A DNA stretch of 64,000 nucleotides from Cryptomeria japonica (GCF_030272615.1 NC_081405.1:612185065-612249064), one strand, 5' to 3'; shown: positions 12,423 through 24,330, numbered from the stretch's first letter. The notes: a model not told the origin generated them from the sequence alone. Translations and numbers: made by a program.

Positions 12423-12561
12423 CTACATCTTTAGAAGGGAGAGCATTAATACATGTGTTATTGAAATCATTTTCTTGCCTCAAAATGTCCTTAGTAGGAT
12501 CTTTAAGAGAGGGGTGGAGAGTCATAAGAAGGTCTAAGAAACTATCACGATGCAAAGACAA
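12421..12561 (-). pseudogene. Element 1 acidic coding remnant, N-terminal side
   Basis: The minus-strand frame contains HPSLKDPTKDILRQEND and then CINALPSKDVA, similar in style to HEDTLVHEEI...FKDLPPEDESL of the 9505-10413 segment. It is probably the upstream part of the same polyprotein, separated by the AT-rich insertion and the (ATT)n run. The poly-Ile continuation is not coding. Confidence 0.4.
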
Positions 12562-12863
12562 GTCGGTCGAAGACTAACATAAGTAAAATGGGGTTCGGGG
12601 CAGCACCCCGAAAAAAAAATTTGCCATGGAAATATTTGAAAATGTCCTTTTTTTTATTTTTTATTTTATAAAATGTAATGTAAGAAACAATGCAAATAAA
12701 ACAAGTAGAGTAAATGTCTAAGCAATGAAGCAGTTATGTGATTAACTAACTGCATGAGCTATATGTTTGAGAAATGAACACACAATGCATATAACAATAT
12801 TTTTGATAGAAAAGAAACATGCAATAATAAGATCTAATCAGAAAATCCAGATCTAAGAAGGTT

Positions 12864-12884
12864 GGATTCATGTTGGGTTCACCA
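12864..12884 (-). promoter_or_regulatory. Primer-binding site of element 1
   Basis: Three bases inside the right LTR, the minus strand reads TGGTGAACCCAACATGAATC. It starts with the TGG that pairs with a tRNA CCA end. It is not the common plant iMet site (TGGTATCAGAGC). Element B has TGGTGAACCTGAATC at the same place (50195-50210), so the family shares this unusual primer; the tRNA was not identified. Confidence 0.6.
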
Positions 12885-12887
12885 AAC

Positions 12888-14162
12888 TGTGTAGGATGAA
12901 AATGGAATCAAGTAAACTAAGACCTAATCCCTCTCTCATGCACACATTGGAATATGAAAGAGCCTAAGGAGATGATTCACTTTGACTACTTCTTGTGAAA
13001 GAGTGTCAAGGAATATCTTTAGGGTTTCTATTCCTTTGTTGCAATAAGAGGAGGTGTGCAAAATATGATGATATGATCAACTAGGCTAAGGGGACAACTA
13101 AAAGTGCTAATATGAATTGAAATACTAAAAAATGTAGATTTGAAACTGAGAAACAAAGTACAGAACTGAAGGAGAAATTCTGATGTGCACCTGTCACTGC
13201 AATGTAAAGTTGAAATGTGTGTGTGTGTGTGCGCGCGCGCGCGCGTGCGCGCAAGTTCCTAAATGTAAATCTAGAGGTCTACCCTACGCTTGGAAAGTGA
13301 ACCCTAAATGAATGTAAATGCTTCAAATCACAAATGCAATAATGGATCTAAAGCAAGAATGTAAATCTGAAAACAAGTGTTGTGAAACTCACATAGAGAT
13401 ATGAAAATAACATGAAACCATACCAAACCCTAAGGGAGAGGTGCAAGCCAATCAACAGTCGATGATCTCCTATTATTCTTCAATATCTCCAAAGCTTAAA
13501 TTGATGATAAAAATGGTTTATGAAGCCTTGATAAAATGCTTGATTTGTTGATTGAAGACTCCACTTAACCTGCACTTTCACTTCATAAGAAACTCCTTCA
13601 AGTGCTTGTAGATGGATCCTTCAAATGAGGAAAGAAAAGGTTATATGTATGAAACCCTAACTTTTTTTTTATCATAGGTTGATCTAGAAATGATATAATT
13701 TCACACCAAGTCGAGTTTAAATATTATAATACTGCCAAAACATGATCCCAAAATTTGGGGATAAAAAGTAGGGACTGATGTGATTCACATTAGTCCGACC
13801 AAATTTTTTCCAAATTTTTAGGGATGCAAGGTATTGTGATTATAAGGTGATCCCCAAGTGGATGTGATGATTTAAGATGTTTAGATATGTGAAGTCAGGC
13901 CTTGAAGGTCGAAATAGGACATAATTAGGGCTTTTGATGAATTAATTAATTGAAAGAATAAAATAAAAAAGGGCACACTTAGGATTAAGGGCCCATTTTT
14001 ATGATAAGTAGAGGGATGAAAGAGGACTTTAGATTTAATTTAATTAATTAATTAAATGCTTAAAGGGAAATTAAAATGCAAAATGCAACACACTAAGGCG
14101 GGTGCTAACCTAAGCGTGGAATTGTACCACCCAATTAAAGGTGTACAATTTACGATGCTGCA
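12888..14162 (-). repeat. Right LTR of element 1 (5' LTR in element orientation)
   Basis: Partner of 4912-6525. It starts TGTGTAGGA and ends GATGCTGCA, followed by TSD ACTTG. It lacks the block seen at 5218-5562 and has gained a (GT)n(GC)n run at 13217-13252. Confidence 0.85.
13217..13252. repeat. Alternating GT/GC tract
   Basis: About 36 bases of alternating purine and pyrimidine, (GT)n followed by (GC)n, inside the right LTR of element 1. The left LTR has only a short GTGTGTGTG at the same place, so the tract expanded after insertion. This sequence type can adopt Z-DNA. Confidence 0.9.
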
Positions 14163-15838
14163 ACTTGTTTATCTATAATTATACTTCTGAACATTGGGGC
14201 ACAAATAATGAGATCAAGGCTATTGGCCTATTCGAAAGGTTGAAGATTTTCCCATTCATCTAGTTTTTTATTAGTTTTGGAAAAGGATGTTCACATATGA
14301 CTATATATTTAATGATAAAAGTATTCCTAGATACTTGAGAGCGTCCTTAAAGAAGGGTTATATCCACTTTCAAAATTGGATTTGAACTAATATGAAATAA
14401 GACATTGGTTGAGAGAGATTAACAAGCTAATGGATCATCTTGCTAACATTAGAGTTGCTAAATCTTATCTATCTTCAATGTCTAGCAAACAATCTCTAGA
14501 TTGGGATAGTCTCCAACTATGCCAACGAAATATGTTAAATGCCTTAATCGAACATGGCTTGTGATGATTATTGCAAGTGCACAAATAAAAAATAAAAAAT
14601 ATTTAGCTAAATGAAAATCTCAGTGGTCATTATTGTTTCTAACAAGTATGGTAGGGGCATTACATGCCTAGGGAAATGACAATCGAGGTCAAGAGGTGTT
14701 GGGTTTTGTTAGTATACTTACCTTTAGGAATAATTTACACATTAATTAGTGACAACATTTTATCTCAAACCACTCTTTGAAGTCCTTCACTTTGGTTCTT
14801 GTTGGTACTTCATTTTGTGGGAATAAAGTAGTAGAGAAGCCAATGAACAATTAACCTATGCTAGATCTGATTGGAGGCAAGGAATGTGTCATTTATTGAT
14901 GACAACCTTACAATGCCTACCAAGATAAAGGCATAAAGGATTAGAGGGAGTTACAAATTAAAGAGAAAAAAATATTCAATTAAGAAGAATTTTCGAAAAA
15001 CAAATTGACAGGTTTGATGATAAGGTTTCTAAAGGGGTTGAATGCCTTTGCTAGGAGGTATTGAATTTAAAAAATTTAACCAAGGGTACACAATAATTTA
15101 AAACTCTACAATTGGTAATATCACTAAAGCTAATTTCAACAACTCACAAAAATCTCAGTCTAACTCTCCACCTAGGACGATGTAGCTATAATTGAAGAGA
15201 AGCAATAGAACTATAAGAGATGAATTGATTTGCACCATTAATTACAAACTAGTGTAGTAGTTCAATGTGGGTCAAATGAACAATTAACAAATGAGTACAT
15301 AGAGCAAAAAATATATAAACAAACAAGAAAGAATATATTTTAAATATAGAAATTGAAATAATTAAAGTGGGTCACCAATATGTGAAACTTGAAAACACTA
15401 TGCTATCCAACCCGTAAAAAATACTTGTGCATCCTTTCCAATACAAGTACTAAACACCTTAAGCTCTACCAAAAATTTAAATCAGGCAACAATTGTTAAA
15501 CTCCTTCAAATTGTCATGCATCCAAAATAAATAACACTAATACCTAATCTAATTTGCATTGACATGGATGAGTGATGTGTCATTGTCATAATTGTGTGCT
15601 TAGGAGAAACTTGATTGCATATTAAAGACATGTAGTTTCTAAATAAAACATTTTTGTCATACCTTAGTACATTTGAATTGACACTTCCTTCGCATTCTAT
15701 ATCTAACAAACCATACAAAAATCTAATGATAAATGTCTAACAAAAGTTGCCTTGGCATTAATACCACATTCTTAACATTTTGACATTTCTTAACTTTTCC
15801 AAAGCATGTGTGTGGTAGAGTTGCATTGGGATAAATCA
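14163..15838. other. Intergenic, no gene recognised
   Basis: AT-rich DNA with only short open frames. It starts with the right TSD of element 1 (ACTTG, 14163-14167). It is probably the host sequence into which element 1 inserted, perhaps the LTR or 3' side of the decayed chromovirus that follows, but no boundary could be seen. Confidence 0.5.
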
Positions 15839-17790
15839 TCAAATGTGAGGTTGTGTGGGTTGTGTGAGGATGCATAAGAATAAAATCAAGAGAAGTGTTT
15901 CATTTGGGACAAGAGAAATCTTGCCTGCAAGATATGATGTACTCAAACAAATATGAGCCAACCAATGTGGGCTATGCAAAGCCATATAGTGTTGTGCTAG
16001 CAAGCCAAGGGTATGTGGTATGTCAAAACTTCCTAGACAAAACAAAACAACACATGCACCCAAGTTAGGTTTGTACACAAGAACTACCAAAACAAGAACA
16101 ATTCTTTTTTGGTTAATGCAAGATTGCACTAACCCATGAATGCCATAAAAATATTGTGATCTAGGAGCTCATAATTTAGAACTATACAAACAAGTGATTT
16201 ATTCAAGTTCCTCTAGCTTTAGAATCCATGAGTATTGTTCAATCCCCTTGCCCTTCTAATGAATAAGATATTCCTTGTACTTGCTCCATCAAGTCTTCTT
16301 TCCAATGCATGTGTCTAAGATTTGTACAATTTCTTCTCGATATTTTTTTTATCTCTCTTCTCTAAACAAATTTTACTATTGACTAGATGAAATTTTAATC
16401 CTTAAACAAATGGAAGGAATATAGATTACACATTGAATATCAATTCTATATCCAACCTTTCAGGCAACTCATTCTCATGCATTCTCTAAAAAATGCATGC
16501 ATGATGTAACATGGACTAATATACTCGGGCATTAGCTTGTTATGTATTCCTTTGGGGATCCACTCCTATCTTAGATGCATTATGACTAACTCACCCACTA
16601 AGTAAGTTTTCTTCCAGTGATGCCCATTTGTGTGTAACTTATGCTTTACAATACTCTCCTTTAGTTGCTTCATGACTTTCACGTGAACATCTTTCACATG
16701 TTGCACAAAGTCTTCAACCCCTATGCTTACATGCCTATCATCATCCACCCTAAAAAAACTTGTCATCTCTTTGGGATATCCTATACACCACTTGGGATGA
16801 CGTCTTCTACGTCAATCTATTTGTCAAGTTATACACACACTCTACTTGCTCCAATATAGAGTCTCATTGCCTAGGTTTCTCTTCTTATCAAATATTTTAG
16901 TAGATTGTCAAGATTGTTTGTTGATGATATGCAAAATTGTAGTTGAGTATATGTCCAATTTTTTCCATATGGAGTATTAGAAATGGTCAAGTAAATTTGT
17001 ATATCTATGAGATGTAATGCTTTACAACAAGCCATGCAACCACACTATTTTCTTGTATAAAAAATATGTCATCCTTGTTATGTCTTTCATTTTTTTATAA
17101 AGAATTGAATATCCCATTTTAGAAAATTCATCCATCACTATGAGGATATAGTTGTTCTCTTTCTATGGGTTACAATCCAATGCAAAAATCCATGAATAGT
17201 TTCTATCAAGGTCTTTTTAGCATGTGCATGACTTGTACAACTTATTGGTTTTCTTGGCTCCCTTTACTATTTGGTAGATTCTACATATGCCCACAAATTT
17301 GCACATGTCCTTGCATAAACGTGAACAATGATACCTCTCCTCCAACATGGCTTGCATCTTGTCTACAACAAGGTGTCCTTTGAGTCCACCATTGTGTGAT
17401 TTTTTTATGATTTTCTTCTTTATTGAACCCCACAATATGCACGATTATTGGGCCTCCTAAACAAGTACCCCCCTTGCACAGAGTATTCATCACGCACACT
17501 TTTGTCTTTAGTCCAAGGCTCCATGCATCTACAAAATCTAGATATGTGGCACACAAATATCTTGTCACCTTCATGACCACTAGTTTAACTATCATTTTAA
17601 ACAATGCTTTCATGTTACTTAAAGAATCTATAACGTTATTGGTCTTACCTATGCAATCAACACAATAGATTAACCTTGTAAATACTCTATCCACTTCATG
17701 TGCCTTTGATTGAACTTTGCTTGATTGTTGGTGAACTTTAGTGTGAAGTGCTTTGTGTACAACAAACACCCCTTCAAATAGTAATGCTTG
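15839..17790 (-). pseudogene. Decayed chromovirus (Ty3/gypsy) RNase H-integrase-chromodomain
   Basis: Minus-strand remnants appear in pol order. The RNase H end has GKTNNVIDSLSN (like the usual NxVADALSR) near 17660. The integrase zinc-binding region has GGLKGHLVVDKMQAMLEERY with CKFVGICRIYQIVKGAK (17217-17435). The start of the integrase core has MDFCIGL near 17180. The integrase C-terminus has DFVQHVKDVHVKVMKQLKES and VGELVIMHLR (16566-16766). A chromodomain-like ILDTCIGKKT...YKEYLIH..GKGIEQYSW lies at about 16195-16345. Many stops and frame changes; non-functional. The LTRs were not identified. Confidence 0.7.
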
Positions 17791-18699
17791 TACTTGAGCA
17801 CGACTTGCACTATGGTGTAGAATTCTTGTCCATAGACATTGCTAGGAATTAGAATTTAGTAGGCCAACTAATTATTGTTTGTATATAGTATACATAATAA
17901 ATACATGAATACTACATAAGGATTATATGATCAAGTAAATAAACAAATGTATAACACATGATTAGGTGGAAAACCTTAAATTACAAAACTCTACAAAATA
18001 ACATCATATATTGAAAAACTTGGTTTTCTATATAATTATAGACAATTGAACCTATGGAATATCCCTTCCTCGGTCTAAATGATCTCCTTAAATACTCTAG
18101 TGTAGGGTGAAGTCTTCACCAAATCTAAAATCTCACACATGAAAATCCTAAATGAGAATTCTATTAAATATAGGGAAATAAGGTTTGTAGCACCCATATG
18201 GGTATGTATCATACTTTTTAATAACAAGATTAGTTTTAATTAATAAATTAATTAATAGACTTATTAATTGATTATCTTTGTTATTATCTTATAATATGCT
18301 CAATTTATAATTAGATTATAAAATTGGAAATATTCTAATAGAGCTTTTAAATTTTTTTTTTTTAAGTCTATATAAAGACCCTTAATAATATTATGCTCTA
18401 ACACTAAAGATATATGATGCCAATTTCTTGAAAAAGAAAAAAATGAAATGCCTTAATAATATTGCACTTTTTTTTTGACATACATGTAACATGGATAAAA
18501 TATATTCTCATATATAGATCATATATTTCAGATCTCATATATAAACTTCTAATTATAACTATAATTCCAATTTTTCAATAATAATTCTTATAAAGAGTTC
18601 TTGTAAAGTTTATTATTGGATCATGGGTCCTCTCAAAACAACCTCCCCAAATTCATTAAATAATGCCCTTACATAGAGGGTTGGTGAAAATGTTTGCCA
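17791..18699. other. Intergenic, nothing recognised
   Basis: AT-rich stretch between the decayed chromovirus and the decayed copia RNase H. No ORF of note, no convincing terminal repeats. Confidence 0.5.
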
Positions 18700-19021
18700 C
18701 ATATTTATGATTTACCAAAATTGGATGGTAATATCACCATTGAAAACTTTTCTTGAAGTGCACATGAACATGAACATGCTTTGTTCATTGATGTTGACCA
18801 TGAATGTGATACTATTTAGAGTACACATATGAAGCTCATCCAATAATCTTTTAAGCCACATTGATTCATTTGTTGCTTTTGTTACACTTTTATATTTAGC
18901 CTATATGGATGAAAGAACCACAATAGATTGATTTTTATTGCTTCGTGTGATAACACTTTTACCAAATTTAAATACATAGCCAAAAGTGGACTCTTTTATA
19001 TATAACATCACCAATGTAGTC
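18700..19021 (-). pseudogene. Decayed copia RNase H end (distal part)
   Basis: Minus-strand translation gives YGYCDVDYIGDVIYKR, which matches the copia landmark (G-Y-x-D-x-D-W/Y-x-G). Downstream pieces are broken by stops. It is the continuation of the copia RT at 20726-21690, separated by the LINE derivative inserted at 19040-20707. Confidence 0.6.
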
Positions 19022-19039
19022 AACATCACAATAGCCATA
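19022..19039. repeat. Target-site duplication of the LINE derivative, left copy
   Basis: An 18-bp perfect direct repeat with 20708-20725, starting AACATCACAA and ending TAGCCATA. Long duplications of this type are made by target-primed reverse transcription. Confidence 0.85.
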
Positions 19040-19054
19040 AACATAGAATAGAAA

Positions 19055-20484
19055 TTGCTAAGGATTTTTTTTCATCGTTGTGATGCTGTCTGCGTCTGCA
19101 TCTACCGCTGTTGCCCTAAGGCCGCTACCGCTGCCCTAAGGCAGTCTGTTGCTGCAAAACCGTCACTCCCTATTCCCCCTGGTGCGGCTAGTGAGACTGC
19201 TATGCCCGGTGCTGGCTCTATGGGGGTTTCACCTGGTGCTGTGAAGGGCTCTGCGGGGGTTTTGCCTGGTGTTGTGAAGGGCTCTGTGGGGGTGCCTGGT
19301 GCTGTGAAGGGCTCTGTAGGGGTTTCCTCTAAGGATGGAGATACGGTGCTTTCAGCGCCCTCTACTGCTGATCGAGATGCCTGTGGCTGTTACTGTTTGC
19401 AAACCTCTGGTTTTCAAGGTGTCTGCTGATACTGATATGGAGATCATCCACACTTCCTCTGTGTTTGAAGCTCATGGCCTGATTTTTCAGGTTTCGGGGT
19501 TTTTGGCCAAGCCTTCCTTAGTTGCACACTTGGATTTCTCAAAGTTAGGAACTTATCATTAAAGGTTCAGTTAACATTTTTCCTTCAGCCAAGGGTTTTT
19601 TCATTGCCAAATTTGAATATGCAGAGGATAGATCGAAAATCTTAGGTATTAACCCTTTCAGCTGGGAAGACAAATTTATTTTGATGGTTAAACCCTGGTT
19701 CCCGGGTTTTAACCCATCTATTGATTCATTTAATGAGATTCCTATTTGGGTTAGGGTCCCTAACCTTCCCCTTCATCTATGGACGAACTCTCTGCTAGAG
19801 GAAGTGGGGAAGGCTTTAGGCGAATTCCTAATGATTGATAAGGATTCTTTCCAAATTTATCACTCTACTTATGCTCGGATTTTGGTTAACATTGATGTCT
19901 CTAAAGGGCTTCCAACTGAGTTAGAAATTGAATCTTCCTTGGGATCTTGGGTCCAACCGCTCGACTTTGAAGGTATCCCCTTTAGATGTCGAAAGTGCTT
20001 CCAGACTGGACATGTTGCTGCACGGTGTGAAATAGATAAAAAGAAAAAAAAAAGATCTGCTACTTGGTGGAAGGGTGCATCCTTTGAACACTATTTTGTT
20101 AAAAAGAAAAGATTCTCCCAGGTGGTGGCACGGGTTCCTCGGGCCGATGAGCCTCTGGTTGCTGCCTTTGTTCCTCATGAATGTGTGGATGCTTGTGGTG
20201 GCATCCCGACTGATCGTTTGAAAAATGTTGGATCTTCTCCTTCGATGGATGACTCTCCCACATCCCAGATTGCTGTTGGATCTTCTGTTGTCCCTGCCTC
20301 TCTGGATGTTGGCTCTGTTCCTCCTGATGATGGGAGGTCCTCTATTCTGGATCCTTCCTCTTGGCAAAAGGCTGCTTCTAGGGTTGAGGAGGGATGGATT
20401 ACTGTTAAAAGTAAAAAATCTAAATTGTCCGAGTCCTCTTTTGATGTGACCCTTCGATCCCACAAGGGTAGGACAAATTCTTGA
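19055..20484 (+). pseudogene. LINE ORF1-like protein (DUF4283 plus CCHC zinc knuckle), frameshifted
   Basis: The N-terminal part (19055-19429) is Ala/Pro/Gly-rich with short repeats of PGAVKGSVGV type. A frame change leads to SSVFEAHGLIFQVSGFLAKP (to 19562), and another to GSVNIFPSAKGFFIAKFEYA and the open segment 19681-20484. That segment has IPIWVRVPNLPLHLW, ARILVNIDVSKGLP and the zinc knuckle CRKCFQTGHVAARC (C-x2-C-x4-H-x4-C, about residues 102-115), then a basic Lys run and a Ser-rich tail ending TVKSKKSKL. DUF4283 followed by this knuckle is typical of plant L1 ORF1, an RNA-binding chaperone. At least two frame changes break the N-terminal half; the C-terminal 268 codons are intact. Confidence 0.75.
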
Positions 20485-20707
20485 TCCTTCCTGGTTGGGT
20501 TAGGGCTACTAGTTTTTTGCAATCTGTTGGTTTTTGGTGGGGGTATTTGTTGTTCCCCTTCTTTAGATTGGTTGTGCCGAGTCTTTTGTGTTCTGTTTCT
20601 TTGAGTGGACTTTCAAGTTTATCTTTCGGTTCGGGTTGCAGGTCCTTCTAAAACCTGTCTTGTAAAGGGTTTCTGGTCCCTTAAAAACTTGTTTTTCCTT
20701 GATCAAA
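20485..20707 (+). other. LINE 3' untranslated tail
   Basis: G/T-rich sequence following ORF1 directly, ending GGGTTTCTGGTCCCTTAAAA...TTGATCAAA at the duplication. The style fits plant L1 3' ends. Its direct junction to ORF1, without ORF2, is the notable feature. Confidence 0.5.
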
Positions 20708-20725
20708 AACATCACAATAGCCATA
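20708..20725. repeat. Target-site duplication of the LINE derivative, right copy
   Basis: Perfect copy of 19022-19039. Confidence 0.85.
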
Positions 20726-21690
20726 TAAATTTGCATTTTTGGTGCAAGAAAAACAAAACCATAATTAAGAGTTCATTTCATATATCTTAGTATTCATTGA
20801 GCCATTTTTTAATGAGCAACATATGGATCTTGCATAAATATAGAGGCAAGGCCTATTGTATAGGTAATATCAAGTCTAGAGATAGTAAGGTAAATTAAAT
20901 ATACAATGTACAATTGGTCTTTGCACATGGAGGTTTTGCATCAAGTTTGATACCTACTTCATTAGAATAATAGTTGGTTTGAAATCAAACTTATTTAACT
21001 TTTTAAGCAACTTTTGTGTGTATTTTTCTTGTGATACCAAAATATAGTGACGATCTTGAAATCTAGTCATACTTAGGAAATGATATAAAAGTTCTAAATC
21101 AATCATTTTAAATGCTTCATTTAGTTTGTTTTGTATGTATGGATTAATAAATTAAGACTAGTTTTAATGAGTAAATCGTCCACATATAAGACAATTATAA
21201 TGATTTGCCCACTTTTAATTTTAATAAAGAAATCATTGTTATGAAACAAATAGAGAATCCAAGTGATTGGAATAAGTTATTGATCTTTGTATACCAAGAT
21301 CTAGGAATTGTTTAAGATTTTATAGTTATTTTAAGTTTATGAACATATGACTTTTTGTTTGATTGTTCAAACATTTTTTGTCATTATGTATTTCCTCTTG
21401 GAAATCCCCATTTAGAAATGCAGTTTTAACATCCATTTGGTTTATTTCCTAGCCATTTGTGTTGCTAAGGAAAATATCATTTGAATTGCGCTCATTTTTG
21501 CTATAGGGGAAGAGGTTTCATCATGCTTTAAACTATACTGTTGAGTGAAATCTCTAGTGGTCACTCTTCCTTCTTCTTTTTTAATTTCACTATTCAAGAT
21601 ATATTTGATTTTATACAACGAATGACACCTAAAAATATGTCTTTTGGAGAGTGTAGAAATAAGATCCAAATTTTTGTTTTAGCTTAAATC
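20726..21690 (-). pseudogene. Decayed Ty1/copia reverse transcriptase
   Basis: Minus-strand frames contain FTQQYSLKHDETSSPIAKMS (like the copia YTQ..GIDYDETFSPVAK block, about 21480-21545), QMDVKTAFLNGDFQEEI (21400-21442), and later LELLYHFLSMTRFQ with SQEKYTQKLLKKLNKFDFKP (like the LGxxxxFLGxE...QxKYxxxLLxKF block). The YVDD catalytic motif is not legible. Multiple stops and frameshifts. The RNase H end continues at 18700-19021 beyond the LINE insertion. Confidence 0.75.
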
Positions 21691-23085
21691 ATCATAGTCT
21701 AATTGCATTGCATTTCTCCATGTTTGAGGTAATATTTTTCAAAGGTCTAAGGTTTACTTTCACAAAAATATATAATGCTTCAAACAAATATTTGTGCAAA
21801 TATTTCAGTTATTTAAATTGTTGTCTAAAATATTAATGCAAACACAATAGAATTAATAACTCATTTTATGCTTCAGACTACATTATTTAATCCTATATGA
21901 CAAATCCTACTCAATTTTGCATCAACTATAATAAACCTAGGAATTTCTCATTATGTTCACACAAATAACAACAAACCCTAATATTACTATTGGTCCACAA
22001 AATATAGACTATAGATTTAACTACATTTACTCTAATCCACTAAACTCATATTACAATTAGACCCATAAAAAAGGGAAAATGAATTACAAAGCATTTCTTA
22101 TATTATGCAAGTTTGTAATACATTACAAAATGTTGCATAACAATTGCCATTTATGGGAAATACAATGCTTACAATAGAGTACTTCCAAGTCCAATAGACA
22201 ATGTACTATCCAGGATCAAGATGAGATCATTCCTTCAACCAAGAGGGATTTGGTCCTTTGCGAATGAGATATGTGGATTTTCATCCTTCAACCTCTAATA
22301 GATTTCTGGGTTTTTGTCCTTAATGGACTTTTGAAGATGACAGCTCATAATGAGTATTGGTTATGATTTTTGTGTATTTTTTAGAATAATAATTTTGTGA
22401 AGCCTTAAAACCCTTGTTACACTAAAAAAGGGCATTGAAATGTGCAACAATGGCTTCTTGCTCAAGGTTGGTAAATGATAAGGACTACTCGTACCTATTG
22501 AGCACCATTTTCCTTTGTATCACACCCAAAATTGCATGTTGTGTGCAAAAAATTTCTTGAGAGGTATGGCATAATGCCCTTTGTGGGTTGCAACAATTGT
22601 CAACAATAATAGCAAGGGGTCCATTAGGGTTTTAAACCCTATCTATGACATTAATAACAATTGAACTCATCTTTCCCTTCACACACTTAGAGGTATACAA
22701 GGGTTCTATGCCATCAACCTTCAATACCATGTCTATGTTGGTGGGTACCCTTCTAGAATACATTAATGAAGCTCTAGATGTGCAATGGGGTATGTAAGGA
22801 TGAATAGCAGAAAGAGGTGGGAGAGTTAGAGTTTGAGGGTCAAGGTTTGTAGGTGAGGCATGTTGGTATGACGAAGTTTGACTTTTTTATTAAGGTTTGT
22901 GAAGGAGAAGATTTTGACAAAGTGGTAAGGCGGTACGAGAAACTTTGAAGTCGTAACGGAAGAGGGGAAATGGTGGGGAATAGGTGGAGGGTATGACTAG
23001 ACGAGGAAGTCCAATACATTGATGGAGCTAGAAGAGAAAGTGAGCTTGGGAGGAGATGCATGTTGGGAAGGGGAACTCTTCAACT
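21691..23085. other. Intergenic, possible chromovirus 3' flank
   Basis: No conserved domain. Part of it should hold the 3' end of the minus-strand chromovirus whose chromodomain ends near 23286, but no LTR pair was found. The open frame 22840-23061 (-) is composition noise. Confidence 0.45.
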
Positions 23086-23093
23086 CCATCATC

Positions 23094-24330
23094 TTACATA
23101 GATAGGAGATTTTTTATGCTCTCATACTTAAAACAAATGGTGGCCTTAAGAAAACACATGGGGGATGAAAGGGTATAACATACACACAAAATAGGATAAG
23201 GAGAAGCACCAGAGTTGGGAAATGGACATTTTGGTCCATCACGTGATTTATAGAAAAAGGTCGCACGATAAGTATGTCCCACTCGAAATTGGTTTCTCTC
23301 AAGTAATTGTAGGTTTGGATGATTCAATATTTGTGGGTATTCCCATGTTACATCCTCTACAAGAATATTTGTCCATCTGATAAGATACTTTGTGATGCTT
23401 CGACCTCTTAACTTCTTTTTCCTTACATCTATAATTATCTTAAGGATCAAAAAAATTATTTTCAATCATCATCCATTGGAGATAGACTTAAGCTACAATA
23501 AATTTTCCAAGTGCCCTCTTGAGGCAAGACACATGAAACTCATTGTAGATTTTACTTTCCTCTAGTAATTCCAACTCATTGGCAACCTCACCAACTCGCT
23601 TCAAAATTCTACAAGGACCACGAAAATGAGGTTTGAGTTTTTTGAAGCTACTTGCCTTTAACGAGCGATGCTTATATTGTTGTAGATGCACAAACACCAT
23701 AGTTCCAACTTCAAATGTTATTTCTATATTATGGTAGTGTACATACATCTTTTGTTGGTTATGGACCTACTTAAGATTGTTTTTGGGTAAATTTAAATGT
23801 ATTGACCTTGGTGGATCACATCACTCTCTAGGAACTTTGTTATTTAACAAGACAAACTCTACCAAACTTCTATCTTCGTACCCATACAAATCCATGAAGG
23901 GTGTCATCCTAATAGACGTGTGATGAGTAGTGTTATATTAGTGCTCTCCCAAATGGACCCATTTTTTCATGCCTTTTTATAATTAGAAACATAGTTTCTC
24001 AACTGGCCTTCCACCCATTTATTTAAAATATCTATTTTCCATTTGTTTAGGGGTACTAGCTAGTGCTAGGTGTGATTTTGATCTTGTCAAATAAAAGTGA
24101 TCTTGCCAAAAGAGGATCAAGAAGCAACTATCCCTATCACTCGTGATGCTCTTGGGTAGCCCATGAAGCCTAAAAACTTCCTTCAAGAACAAGTCAACAA
24201 ATTATGGTACCCTAAACGCTAAAGAAATGGCAAATAAGTGTCAGTACTTAATCATCCTATCCACAACTACACATAAATAGTCCTTACCCTAGACTTTGGG
24301 TAGTCCCATGATGAAATCCATGAAAAATAA
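23094..24330 (-). pseudogene. Decayed chromovirus integrase and chromodomain
   Basis: Read on the minus strand: the integrase core start MDFIMGLPK with CVVVDRM (about 24250-24322), a badly broken middle, the integrase C-terminus VGTMVFVHLQQYKHRSL...LKPHFRGPCRILKRVGEVA and NEFHVSCLKRALG (23488-23748), then a chromodomain with DVRKKKLRGRSITKYLIRW and VEDVTWEYPQILNHPNLQLL (23286-23426). The order and the GPxRIxxRVGxVAxELxL pattern are diagnostic of chromoviruses, which target chromatin through the chromodomain. The core has many stops, so it is inactive. The upstream side is cut off by the tandem array at 24365. Confidence 0.8.

Larger units (their letters stand above)
4912..14162 (-). mobile_element. 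Element 1: RT-less Ty3/gypsy-like LTR retrotransposon
   Basis: Complete element of about 9.25 kb with two LTRs (4912-6525 and 12888-14162), TG...CA ends (TGTGTAGGA start, CTACA/CTGCA end) and a perfect TSD ACTTG at 4907-4911 and 14163-14167. Orientation is minus: the purine tract lies next to the left LTR and the primer-binding site next to the right LTR. Decayed minus-strand coding carries an acidic repeat region, a retropepsin-like domain and a G-patch-like domain. No reverse transcriptase, RNase H or integrase is recognisable, so it is probably non-autonomous. Elements A and B in this window are relatives. An AT-rich block at about 10386-12340 is probably a later insertion. Confidence 0.85.
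19040..20707 (+). mobile_element. ORF1-only LINE derivative (half-LINE)
   Basis: A 1668-bp insertion in the decayed copia pol, bounded by the 18-bp duplication. It carries a plant L1-type ORF1 and, right after its stop, an untranslated region rich in T/G that ends in ACTTGTTTTTCCTTGATCAA and a very short A tail. ORF2 (endonuclease and reverse transcriptase) is completely absent although both ends of the insertion are present. So this is not a 5'-truncated copy: it resembles half-LINEs such as mammalian HAL1, or an internally deleted L1. GC content is higher than in the neighbours. Confidence 0.75.

Noticed and set aside
12349-12577. Open frames on both strands with poly-Ile
   Set aside because: Produced by the (ATT)n microsatellite; only the flanking minus-strand residues resemble element 1 coding.
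12590-12622. GC hairpin followed by A run, terminator-like
   Set aside because: Bacterial-type terminators have no meaning here; this is retrotransposon leader DNA.
19921-20463. 180-codon antisense frame
   Set aside because: Shadow of the LINE ORF1 on the opposite strand, with no domain of its own.
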